Part shown: one piece after another, positions 1 through 7,486 of the stretch
How the letters are laid out: every line of letters starts with the position of its first letter
Position numbering within the stretch: position 1 is the stretch's first letter
Assembly (NCBI GenBank): GCA_002492725.1
Contig: DLAF01000038.1
Span: forward strand, 1-28,139
Length of the DNA stretch: 28,139 bases
Direction of reading: 5' to 3'
Origin: Lachnospiraceae bacterium UBA7054
GTDB taxonomy: Bacteria > Bacillota > Clostridia > Lachnospirales > Lachnospiraceae
Translations under genes and position numbers: made by a program
Notes under the pieces: generated by a model
What the model was told of the DNA's origin: nothing
The model's database searches: none
The model's input: the letters and a program-made list of their open reading frames with translations, nothing else

Positions 1-37
1 CTACAATAAACTTACGCTATCAAATATAAAATTATTC

Positions 38-66
38 TGTACAAATTCCTTAAAATACAATAGAAT
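38..66 (+). promoter_or_regulatory. Candidate sigmaA promoter for the HPr-like gene
   Basis: TGTACA (38-43) and TAGAAT (61-66) are separated by 17 bp. The -35 matches the consensus at four of six positions and the -10 at five of six. The surroundings are AT-rich, and the gene starts about 100 bp downstream. This is a pattern match only. Confidence 0.4.
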
Positions 67-163
67 AATAGCAAGAGGAATTTGTAACGGCAACGTGAAT
101 GCTGAAGCGAAATTCATACCGAGTTGCATGAAATGGATTGTTTGCAGAAAAGGAGGTGTGAAT

Positions 164-406
164 ATGAAAACCTACGAGCTGGATTTGAACTCCATTGACA
201 GGGTGAAGGGCTTTGTCAGCGCAATCGAGAAATTCGACGGCTATTTTGATATAGCCACCGGCAGATATGTGGTAGACGCCAAGTCCATTATGGGGATTTT
301 TTCCATGGATCTGTCCAGAAAGATCGAATTTCGGATATTGGAGACCAATGCACAGATTTCGGAGGTAGAGGCGGCAATCGCCCCGTATATTGTCTCCAAA
401 AAGTGA
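164..406 (+). CDS. HPr-like protein lacking the catalytic histidine
   Basis: This 80-residue protein resembles the PTS phosphocarrier HPr. The clearest match is KSIMGIFS at residues 44-51, which corresponds to the HPr regulatory segment (KSIMGVMS) containing the serine phosphorylated by HPr kinase. The N-terminal active-site loop, normally GxHARPA, reads NSIDRVKG, so the phosphate-accepting His is absent and appears to be Asp. It therefore probably cannot carry PTS phosphate and may be regulatory, like the His-less Bacillus paralogue Crh. That role is inferred. The start was chosen at 164 because AGGAGGTG lies at 151-158; an upstream in-frame ATG at 95 lacks a comparable site. The gene stands alone, with a promoter-like sequence upstream and a terminator just after it. 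Confidence 0.72.
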   Translation: MKTYELDLNSIDRVKGFVSAIEKFDGYFDIATGRYVVDAKSIMGIFSMDLSRKIEFRILETNAQISEVEAAIAPYIVSKK

Positions 407-419
407 AATCGCTGCAGGC

Positions 420-458
420 GGCCGTCAGTGTGTTTGGCACATTGACAGCCGTCTTTTT
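420..458 (+). terminator. Rho-independent terminator after the HPr-like gene
   Basis: A 13-bp stem pairs 420-432 with 438-450, includes two G-U pairs and has a 5-base loop. It is followed by GTCTTTTT. It lies 14 bases past the stop codon. Confidence 0.8.
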
Positions 459-486
459 CTATTTCCTTAGGAAACTGTAGCGGAAA

Positions 487-1758
487 TCACTCTTCGGCGT
501 CCTCCAGGGCAGCCGTTAAGGGTGTATCCGCATCCGTCAATTCTTCTACGCCGCGCAGCGTGCGGTTGATGGCTCTGGTACGTCTGCCGACGATATCAGA
601 GAGTGTCTTGTCGGCCGTTTGGATTTGTTTCTGCGCCTTGTCGAGCATGTCTCCAAACTTGATAAATTCCGATTTTACCGCGCGGAGCGTGTCCCACACT
701 TCCTGGGAGCGCTGCTCGATGGCCAGGGTCTTAAAGCCCATCTGCAAAGAGGAGAGAAACGCGGAGAGCGTCGTTGCGCCGACGGCCGTGACCTTATATT
801 TGTCGCGGAGCTCCTCAAACAGGGCGGCGTTTTGAACGACTTCCGCGTACAGCCCCTCCGTTGGCAGAAACATCAGTGCAAAATCGGTGGTCTTCGGCGG
901 CACGATGTACTTGTCGTGAATGTCCTTTGCGAAGGCGCGAATCTTTAAGGTTAGGGAACGCCTCGCCTCGTCGATCGTCTGTTTATCCTCCGCATCGATC
1001 AGGCGGTTATAATCCTCGATGGGGAATTTGCTGTCAATCGGCAAAAGCAGCGGCGTGTCGCCGTTACCGGGGAGCTTGATGGCAAACTCGACCCGCTTGC
1101 CATCCGTGATTTCCACATTTGTTTCATACTGATTCGGCGCGAGGATGTCGGAGAGCAGCATTTCCAGACGGACTTCTCCGTAGGTGCCGCGCTCCTTTAC
1201 ATTGGTGAGGGCATTTTTTAAGGATTTCGCGTCGGCGGCGAGGGCTTTCATTTCTCCCAGTCCCTGGCCGACGCTCTCAAGCTGTTTGCTGACCAGCTCA
1301 AAGGACTGTGCGAGACGGGTTTCCAGCGTCTTTTGTAATTTTTCATCCACTACGCCCCGGATCTGTTCCAGCCGTTTTTCATTGCTGTCCTGCAGGGATT
1401 TCATTTTGTTTTCCAGCGTTGCGTTCAGCTTCTCACTGTTTTCCGCATTGGCCCGCTGAATGGAGGAAAGACGGTTATCCACCTGTTCACCGAAAGTATG
1501 TAACTGTTGGTTAAGTTCCCTGCGGTTTTCGGAAAGTGTCCCCTGAATGCTTTTTTGTATCATGGCGAAACGTTCAAACTGCTCCGTTGTGCCGTGCGCG
1601 ATCTGATCCTGCACGTCGTCGCGCTGCTCCTTGGCACTGCGTTTAAGCAGCGTTATGATTTCATCCGGATCGGATTTCTTTCGTCCCGTGATTTGCAATA
1701 TGATAATGACAAAAAGCAGAACAACTGCAATAATGCTCAAAATTTCCGTGAGTCCCAT
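487..1758 (-). CDS. rmuC: RmuC family protein (DNA recombination-associated)
   Basis: The 423-residue protein has the RmuC layout. A single N-terminal membrane segment spans about residues 4-24, a long coiled coil rich in Glu, Gln and Lys spans about 35-185, and an RmuC nuclease-like domain follows from about 190 to 390. The domain begins at KERGTYGEVRLEMLLSDIL. RmuC limits rearrangements at inverted repeats in E. coli, but its biochemical activity is poorly defined. The ATG at 1758 is preceded by AAAGGGG. A strong minus-strand promoter lies 33 bp upstream. The gene is divergent from the suf group and convergent with the HPr-like gene. The length is normal and no damage is seen. Confidence 0.92.
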   Translation of the reverse strand: MGLTEILSIIAVVLLFVIIILQITGRKKSDPDEIITLLKRSAKEQRDDVQDQIAHGTTEQFERFAMIQKSIQGTLSENRRELNQQLHTFGEQVDNRLSSIQRANAENSEKLNATLENKMKSLQDSNEKRLEQIRGVVDEKLQKTLETRLAQSFELVSKQLESVGQGLGEMKALAADAKSLKNALTNVKERGTYGEVRLEMLLSDILAPNQYETNVEITDGKRVEFAIKLPGNGDTPLLLPIDSKFPIEDYNRLIDAEDKQTIDEARRSLTLKIRAFAKDIHDKYIVPPKTTDFALMFLPTEGLYAEVVQNAALFEELRDKYKVTAVGATTLSAFLSSLQMGFKTLAIEQRSQEVWDTLRAVKSEFIKFGDMLDKAQKQIQTADKTLSDIVGRRTRAINRTLRGVEELTDADTPLTAALEDAEE

Positions 1759-1790
1759 TGTTCGGATTCCCCTTTCTTTTTGTTATCATG

Positions 1791-1819
1791 ATTATACCGT
1801 GTTTGGTACCGTATTTCAA
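1791..1819 (-). promoter_or_regulatory. Promoter of rmuC
   Basis: Read on the minus strand, TTGAAA and a perfect TATAAT are separated by exactly 17 bp. The position is 33-61 bp upstream of the rmuC ATG. Confidence 0.75.
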
Positions 1820-1857
1820 TGAGGAGTAAATGGACTGAATTTCCCATGCACTCAGGT

Positions 1858-1886
1858 TTGCCTTTTGTCAATATTTATGCTATGAT
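1858..1886 (+). promoter_or_regulatory. Candidate promoter of the suf group
   Basis: TTGCCT (1858-1863) and TATGAT (1881-1886) are 17 bp apart. A TGC just before the -10 gives an extended -10. The sufC start is about 62 bp downstream. Confidence 0.5.
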
Positions 1887-1948
1887 ACTCTACTAAGGAA
1901 CTTTTGAAAAGGAGTTTCTCAGACAAACGGTAGTCTTGGAGGTTTACG

Positions 1949-2671
1949 ATGCTGGAGCTTAAGAATATCTCATTTCAGGCGGCAGACGGCGGAAAAGAGA
2001 TTGAAATATTACGGAATGTCAATTTAACGCTTGGGGATCAGTTTGTGGCGGTTACGGGGCCAAACGGCAGCGGAAAATCCACACTGGCAAAGATTGTGGC
2101 AGGCATTTTGAAGCCGACGGAAGGGCAGATCCTTTTGGACGGCATGGATATCACGGAAAAATCCATTACGGAGCGGGCGCAGCTTGGGATTGGTTTCGCT
2201 TTTCAGCAGCCCGTCCGCTTTAAAGGCATTACGGTGAAAGATATGCTTTCCATTGCGGCGGGTAAGGAAACGGCAGTGTCCGAGGTTTGCTCCATGCTCT
2301 CCGAAGTGGGACTTTGCGCTAGAGATTATGTAAACCGAGAAATCAACGCCAGTCTCTCAGGCGGTGAGTTAAAGCGCATTGAGATCGCCATGCTCATGGC
2401 CAGAAGGAGCAAGATTTCCATCTTTGACGAACCGGAGGCGGGGATCGATCTGTGGAGTTTTCAAAATTTGATCCGGGTGTTTGAGAAGATGCACGAGGAG
2501 ATTCAGGGGACGATCCTGATTATTTCTCATCAGGAGAGGATTTTAAACATTGCGGATCAGATTGTGCTTCTTTCTGACGGCAGAATCGAGAAGGTGGGCA
2601 GCAGGGAAGAAATCATGCCGGATCTTCTGGGGGCCGGACAGCCCTGCAAGACTTTGACGGATAAATTATAA
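1949..2671 (+). CDS. sufC: SufC-like ATPase of an Fe-S cluster assembly system
   Basis: This 240-residue ABC-type ATPase has a Walker A at residues 37-45 (GPNGSGKST), a signature at 136-140 (LSGGE) and a Walker B ending in D160-E161. SufC proteins are soluble and energise the SufB/SufD scaffold that builds iron-sulfur clusters. The segment LSGGELKRIEIA and the closing SHQERIL resemble SufC more than transport ATPases. The next gene encodes a SufB/D-fold protein, which fixes the assignment. GGAGG precedes the ATG at 1949. No sufS, sufU or second scaffold gene is adjacent, so this looks like a two-gene, minimal SufBC (SMS-like) arrangement rather than a full sufCBDSU operon. The sulfur donor would have to be encoded elsewhere. 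Confidence 0.88.
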   Translation: MLELKNISFQAADGGKEIEILRNVNLTLGDQFVAVTGPNGSGKSTLAKIVAGILKPTEGQILLDGMDITEKSITERAQLGIGFAFQQPVRFKGITVKDMLSIAAGKETAVSEVCSMLSEVGLCARDYVNREINASLSGGELKRIEIAMLMARRSKISIFDEPEAGIDLWSFQNLIRVFEKMHEEIQGTILIISHQERILNIADQIVLLSDGRIEKVGSREEIMPDLLGAGQPCKTLTDKL

Positions 2672-2811
2672 CGACGCAAGAAGTGGAGGTGATCAAAAAA
2701 TCACACTGATGTGCTGATTTTTTGATCTCGACTTTGCAAAGGAGCATTGCAAAGTCGGTGATGGCAGACGCAAATTTGAGATTTGCGTCGCCTCCGTCGC
2801 ATAAATGCTCC
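2672..2811 (+). repeat. Composite three-hairpin element between sufC and sufB
   Basis: Three perfect inverted repeats lie in series. The first pairs 2691-2703 with 2715-2727 (13 bp). The second pairs 2729-2739 with 2747-2757 (11 bp). The third pairs 2767-2775 with 2781-2789 (9 bp). Long-range complements also exist: GGAGCAT at 2741-2747 with ATGCTCC at 2805-2811, and CGACGCAA at 2672-2679 with TTGCGTCG at 2783-2790. It fills almost the whole sufC–sufB gap and contains no convincing gene. It may be a dispersed repetitive extragenic element or an mRNA-processing or attenuation structure. Confidence 0.75.
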
Positions 2812-2825
2812 GGAATGGAGAAATC

Positions 2826-3743
2826 ATGGACGCGATACAACGGGAATTGCTGGAACAGGTGGCGGGCCTGCATGAGGTGCCGGAGGGCGCATACAATATC
2901 CGTGCCAACGGCGAGATGGCGGGCAGAAATACCACTGCCAATATTGATATTGTAACGAAAGAAGACTGCCCCGGTATTGATATCCGTATCAAACCGGGAA
3001 CGAAATCGGAGAGCGTGCATATTCCGGTGGTTTTAAGTCAAAGCGGTTTACAGGAGAGTGTATACAATGACTTTTTTGTGGGAGAAGACTGTGACGTCAC
3101 GATCATAGCAGGCTGCGGCATTCACAACGGCGGTTCGGCGGCATCGGCCCATTCCGGTATCCACAGATTTTTTGTAGAAAAAAACGCGAAGGTCAGATAC
3201 GTGGAAAAACATTACGGATCGGGGGACGGCAGCGGGGAACGGATCATGAATCCCACCACGGAGATTCATCTGGCCGAGGGCGCCTCTTTGGAGATGGAGA
3301 CGGTGCAGATTAAGGGCATTGACTCCACGGCGCGCAAAACTACGGCCGAGGTGGCAGAGGGGGCGAGTCTTGTGATCAAGGAAAAGATCATGACCCACGG
3401 AAAGCAGTTTGCCGAGACGGATTTCACGGTGAATATGGCGGGGGCAGATTCCAGTGTGAACCTGATTTCCAGATCGGTGGCAAAGGAACATTCCAGGCAG
3501 ATATTCCGCAGTCGGATCGTAGGGAATGCGAGCTGTCACGGACACAGTGAATGCGATGCCATCATTATGGATGAGGCAAGTGTCAGCGCAATCCCGGAGC
3601 TGACGGCCAATCATATTGACGCGAATCTGATCCATGAAGCGGCAATCGGGAAGATCGCGGGAGAACAATTGATAAAACTCATGACGCTCGGACTTACGGA
3701 AAAGGAAGCTGAAGAGCAGATTGTGAAGGGGTTTTTGAAATGA
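2826..3743 (+). CDS. sufB: Short SufB/SufD-family Fe-S assembly scaffold
   Basis: The 305-residue protein belongs to the SufB/SufD beta-helix family but is much shorter than usual SufB (about 465) or SufD (about 430). Its C-terminal half carries SufB-type features. HSECDAI includes C243, which aligns with the cluster-assembly Cys405 of E. coli SufB (in TQCDS). IHEAAIGKI includes E271, aligned with SufB Glu434 in EHEATTSKI. GCGIHN (C97, H100) is another conserved-looking patch. These argue for an active scaffold rather than a SufD-like helper. It probably works as a homodimer with the SufC encoded upstream. The start at 2826 was chosen because GGAG sits five bases before it; an ATG at 2805 lies inside the hairpin element. 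It overlaps the cardiolipin synthase gene by ATGA. Confidence 0.82.
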   Translation: MDAIQRELLEQVAGLHEVPEGAYNIRANGEMAGRNTTANIDIVTKEDCPGIDIRIKPGTKSESVHIPVVLSQSGLQESVYNDFFVGEDCDVTIIAGCGIHNGGSAASAHSGIHRFFVEKNAKVRYVEKHYGSGDGSGERIMNPTTEIHLAEGASLEMETVQIKGIDSTARKTTAEVAEGASLVIKEKIMTHGKQFAETDFTVNMAGADSSVNLISRSVAKEHSRQIFRSRIVGNASCHGHSECDAIIMDEASVSAIPELTANHIDANLIHEAAIGKIAGEQLIKLMTLGLTEKEAEEQIVKGFLK

Positions 3744-5272
3744 GGAAATTTTTGCAGTACGCCTTAAACAGAGTTGTGATTACGGCGCTTCTGGTACTTT
3801 TGCAGATTGCTTTTTTTCTCGTAACATTGTTGCGCCTGGGGAATAATTATGTATGGGTTGCCATGGTGCTGCGCTTTATTACCTTTTGGGCTGTGATCTA
3901 CATTATATGGAAACCAAATAATCCTGCCGTTAAGCTGGCATGGGTGGTACCGATTCTGATTTTTCCGCTTTTCGGCGGGATGCTTTATCTATGCTACGGT
4001 CACGTGATTGTGCCCAAAAAGCTGCGTGACAGCGTGGAACGGACGGACAAGCTGGTAAGAAAGAGCCTGGTGCAGGATGAGAAGATTCTGAACGATTTGA
4101 AAAGAGAAGATACGGCGAAGGCGAACCAGAGCAGCTATATTTATTCCTATGCAGCTACGCCGGTATGGGATCAGACTGCTACCGAATATTTTGCGGAAGG
4201 ACGGCCCTGGTGGGAGAGACTGCTTGCGGATTTGGAAAAGGCGGAGCGTTTCATTTTTTTGGAATTTTTTATCATCAAAGAGGGAAAGATGTGGGACGCC
4301 GTTTTGGAGATACTGGAACGCAAGGCGGCGCAGGGCGTGGAGGTCAGGCTGATTTACGACGATGTGGGATGTGTGTTTCTTCTGCCAAAATATTATGACA
4401 GGATCATTGAGAAGAAGGGAATCAAATGTGTGGCATTTAACAGACTGGTGCCCTTTATGTCTCTGATACTGAATAACAGGGATCACAGGAAAATTGTGGT
4501 GGTTGACGGCAAGGTGGCATATACGGGCGGAATCAATCTGTCGGATGAGTATGTCAATTTTGAACATCCTTACGGAGAGCATTGGAAGGATACGGGAATC
4601 CGCATTGAGGGCAAGGCTGTCTGGAATTTTACGGTCATGTTTTTACAGATGTGGAATATGTCCCGCTACACGGAAGAAGACTACGGCAGATATTATGATC
4701 CCGCAAAAAAGGTGCCGGAGGCGGAAGGCTTTGTACAGCCGTATATGGATACGCCTTTTGACGATGAGACGCTTGGGGAGAATGTGTACCTGAATATGAT
4801 TGGTTCGGCAAAGCGTTATGTCTGGATTTATACGCCCTACCTTGTCACGGACAATGAAATGCTTACGGCCCTTAAGCTGGCGGCGAAACGCGGCGTGGAT
4901 GTGCGGATCGTGACGCCGGGCGTGCCGGATAAAAAGTTTGTCTACTGGCTGACCCAGTCCAACTACCAGAATCTGATCGGGGCAGGCGTCAGGATTTATC
5001 AGTATAAGCCGGGGTTTATCCATGCCAAATGTGTGCTTTCGGATGATGAGACGGCTACGGTGGGAACGATCAACTTCGATTACAGAAGTTTTTACCATCA
5101 TTTTGAGTGCGGCGTACTTTTGTATCAGGCACAGGCCGTGAAGGAACTTAAGAAAGATATGGAAAATACGTTTGCGGTCTGCGACGAGATCACCATGGAG
5201 TGGTGCAAAAAGAAATTTGTGAAAACGAATATCGTCGGTCCGCTCCTTAAGCTGCTGTCGCCGCTCATGTAG
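3740..5272 (+). CDS. cls: Cardiolipin synthase (phospholipase D family)
   Basis: This 510-residue membrane enzyme condenses two phosphatidylglycerols into cardiolipin and glycerol. The N-terminus has two or three hydrophobic segments (about residues 9-32, 36-57 and 66-87), as in bacterial Cls. Two HKD motifs are present: HRKIVVVD starting at H249 and HAKCVLSD starting at H428. Each is followed by the usual Gly-Gly/Thr-Ile-Asn segment (TGGINLSD and VGTINFDYRS). Length and layout are normal for Cls. It starts on the ATGA overlap with the SufB-like gene, so translational coupling is likely, and an acyltransferase gene follows within 48 bp. Confidence 0.93.
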   Translation: MRKFLQYALNRVVITALLVLLQIAFFLVTLLRLGNNYVWVAMVLRFITFWAVIYIIWKPNNPAVKLAWVVPILIFPLFGGMLYLCYGHVIVPKKLRDSVERTDKLVRKSLVQDEKILNDLKREDTAKANQSSYIYSYAATPVWDQTATEYFAEGRPWWERLLADLEKAERFIFLEFFIIKEGKMWDAVLEILERKAAQGVEVRLIYDDVGCVFLLPKYYDRIIEKKGIKCVAFNRLVPFMSLILNNRDHRKIVVVDGKVAYTGGINLSDEYVNFEHPYGEHWKDTGIRIEGKAVWNFTVMFLQMWNMSRYTEEDYGRYYDPAKKVPEAEGFVQPYMDTPFDDETLGENVYLNMIGSAKRYVWIYTPYLVTDNEMLTALKLAAKRGVDVRIVTPGVPDKKFVYWLTQSNYQNLIGAGVRIYQYKPGFIHAKCVLSDDETATVGTINFDYRSFYHHFECGVLLYQAQAVKELKKDMENTFAVCDEITMEWCKKKFVKTNIVGPLLKLLSPLM

Positions 5273-5319
5273 GCGCAGTATAAAGGACGGACAGGATGTG
5301 CAGGGAAATGGAGGAAAGT

Positions 5320-6036
5320 ATGTTACGGTTCCTGAAGGTGATTCTGTGGAATCTGCCAAGGATTTATATGATACCCAAAATGGCATACAGGGCAAAGCAT
5401 ACGGAGCGTTATGGAGAAGAGTCGCGTTATGCTTATGCGCGGCTTGCGATCAGGCGCATGATGCGGGCAGGACGCATTCATACGAAGCGTTTCGGAATGG
5501 AAAACCTTCCGCAGGAAGGCGGTTACCTTCTGTGTCCAAACCATCAGGGGAAATACGATGCGCTGGGAATCATGATATCCCACGACAGACCCTGTTCGGT
5601 GGTGATCGATGATGCCAGATCCCACGGCCTTTTGGTGAAACAGTTTATTGACCTGGTGCAGGGAAAACGCTTAAAGAAAGGCGATGCCAGGCAGTCTATG
5701 AAGATCATAAAAGAGTTGGCGGAGGATACAAAAAGGGGCGCCAGATTCATCATCTTTCCGGAAGGCGGTTACTTTCATAACCATAATACGGTGGGAGAAT
5801 TTAAGCCGGGATGCTTTAAGAGCGCCTTAAAGGCAAAGGTGCCCATCGTTCCCGTGGCGCTCATAGATTCCTACAAAGTGTTTGAAGAGTGGTCGTTAAG
5901 GAAAGTAGAGACACAAGTGCATTTCCTGAAGGCGATTCCCTATGAGGAATACCAGGGTATGACGACGGTAGAGATCGCTAAGCTGGTGCGGGAACGCATT
6001 GTCTGCAGGATCGACGAAGCACTGTGTCTGACATAG
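5320..6036 (+). CDS. PlsC-like lysophospholipid acyltransferase
   Basis: The 238-residue protein belongs to the 1-acyl-glycerol-3-phosphate acyltransferase family. It has the catalytic HX4D motif NHQGKYD (H75, D80) and the phosphate-binding motif FPEGG at 146-150, where the usual form is FPEGTR. The N-terminus is amphipathic and likely membrane-associated. It probably acylates lysophosphatidic acid or a related lysolipid, fitting its place after cls. Whether it is the housekeeping PlsC cannot be told. The start at 5320 was preferred over 5296 because GGAGG lies five bases before it. It converges on tmcAL with only 8 bp between stop codons and no clear GC-rich terminator. Confidence 0.85.
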   Translation: MLRFLKVILWNLPRIYMIPKMAYRAKHTERYGEESRYAYARLAIRRMMRAGRIHTKRFGMENLPQEGGYLLCPNHQGKYDALGIMISHDRPCSVVIDDARSHGLLVKQFIDLVQGKRLKKGDARQSMKIIKELAEDTKRGARFIIFPEGGYFHNHNTVGEFKPGCFKSALKAKVPIVPVALIDSYKVFEEWSLRKVETQVHFLKAIPYEEYQGMTTVEIAKLVRERIVCRIDEALCLT

Positions 6037-6044
6037 CTGTAAAA

Positions 6045-7292
6045 TTACATTTTAATGATGGGCCGTTTCTGCTCGCAGATATCCGGGAAGGGATCGGTCT
6101 CAGGAAATTTATGACGGACGATGCTCTGATAGATATGGCTTGCATAGATGTCCTTTTTCAACATGGAAAGGGCCGTCGGTGCAAGCTGTTTTTCTGCATC
6201 CGCCAGTTTGGCAAGCAGCGGGATATGAGATTTCTCCTTGATTGCGGAAAGCAGGGGAGCAGCACTTTCACGAAAACCGAGCATACGGGCATAAAAGACA
6301 GGCCCTTCCTTCTGATAGAGGGCAAAGTCTTCCTTACGGATAGTAAGCAGGATGTGCATCAGACTGCGGGATATGCGGACGTAAGTGCGGTTTTTGGTTT
6401 TTAAAAGCTCGCAGAAGGACTCAAAATCATGGTACTTGGGCAGCAGATTACAGATGCGGTCCGAGAGTTCCTTATCAATATCAGGATAATCCGTAAAGCC
6501 GGAAGACTCCCCGGATAACAGGCTGTAGTGTACCAACAGGGAAATGTCATCCGCAAAGATCGGGTAAGATTTTAAGTAGGACTGCTTTGCAATTTCATTT
6601 GCGGAGGCAGGAACTTGTCTGGCGACGCTTTGGGGATACTCGGAATGCCGCAGAGATTCTCTGATGGCCTGAGCGGAGCACAAACTGCTTTCCAGACTGT
6701 TGTCATGGTAGGAGGCACCGGCCCGTTTTATGGTACTAAGCGCAATCCGGCTCTCTCTGGCAAAGACAGCCTTGCAGTATTCGATCCCCAGAATATTATT
6801 GGGAGTCGAAAGCACGTCTATATAGGGCGTCAGATGGGGGGCGGCGGTTTCCAGAGCAGCATTTCTGGCCTGTGGATAGGAAGATCCCAGACGCAGCCGG
6901 TGATTCAGCTCCCGCTTAAAGCAAGGCGTCTCAGCCAGAAGCTCTTTGGCAAACCGCGAAAGTACATCCACATCTCCGCATTCGCTGCCAAAGCAGAGGG
7001 AATCAATCACATTCAGCTCATCGAGGAGAGCCACTGCGCCGCCCGCAAAGTATTCGGCGCTGCTGACAGCATAACAGACGGGCAGCTCCAGAACCAGATC
7101 CGCACCGTTCGCCAGTGCGCAGGAGGCACGCAGATATTTGTCCATCAAGGCGGGCGTGCCGCGCTGTACAAAGTCACCGCTCATGACGACGACACAGAAA
7201 TCCGCACCGGTCAGTTCCTTCGCCTTTTTGATATGATAGGTGTGTCCGTTGTGAAACGGATTGTACTCCGCGATGATTCCGACTGTTTTCAT
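6045..7292 (-). CDS. tmcAL: tRNA(Met) cytidine acetate ligase (TmcAL, YlbM family)
   Basis: The 415-residue protein starts with MKTVGIIAEYNPFHNGH, which carries the nucleotidyltransferase HxGH motif (H14, H17). The family, known from Bacillus YlbM, uses acetate and ATP to form N4-acetylcytidine at the wobble position of elongator tRNA-Met. The following MSGDFVQRG and the ALANGADLVLELP segment are typical of it. The ATG at 7292 was chosen over an upstream GTG at 7304 because AGGTGG is well placed. Its location next to pta–ackA is notable, since acetate is both its substrate and the product of that pathway; that link is speculative. Confidence 0.92.
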   Translation of the reverse strand: MKTVGIIAEYNPFHNGHTYHIKKAKELTGADFCVVVMSGDFVQRGTPALMDKYLRASCALANGADLVLELPVCYAVSSAEYFAGGAVALLDELNVIDSLCFGSECGDVDVLSRFAKELLAETPCFKRELNHRLRLGSSYPQARNAALETAAPHLTPYIDVLSTPNNILGIEYCKAVFARESRIALSTIKRAGASYHDNSLESSLCSAQAIRESLRHSEYPQSVARQVPASANEIAKQSYLKSYPIFADDISLLVHYSLLSGESSGFTDYPDIDKELSDRICNLLPKYHDFESFCELLKTKNRTYVRISRSLMHILLTIRKEDFALYQKEGPVFYARMLGFRESAAPLLSAIKEKSHIPLLAKLADAEKQLAPTALSMLKKDIYASHIYQSIVRHKFPETDPFPDICEQKRPIIKM

Positions 7293-7406
7293 GGTTGTTC
7301 CCACCTTTTTCTATGCCCCGGGAAAGAAGGCTGTTCTCCTTTTTATAGTGTATCATAAGACGGCGGTTTTGTATTGCTTTTTTCTAAAAAAAAGGAATAA
7401 AATACC

Positions 7407-7435
7407 TTGTATCTGCATCCCGTTTTTTTTATAAT
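7407..7435 (+). promoter_or_regulatory. Promoter of pta–ackA
   Basis: TTGTAT (7407-7412) and a perfect TATAAT (7430-7435) are separated by 17 bp. The spacer ends in a T-run. The pta start is about 52 bp downstream of the -10. Confidence 0.7.
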
Positions 7436-7486
7436 AAACATAGATGCCGGGAGGAAGCGGTGTCATACAGAAGGAGGGTTATAGCT

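Noticed and set aside
2693..2992. Minus-strand open frames across the sufC–sufB hairpin element
   Set aside because: They arise from the palindromic repeats and the reverse of sufB; no family resemblance or ribosome site.
6030..6060. AT-rich palindrome TAAAAT/ATTTTA between plsC-like and tmcAL stops as a bidirectional terminator
   Set aside because: The stem is only 6 A-T pairs with no GC clamp.
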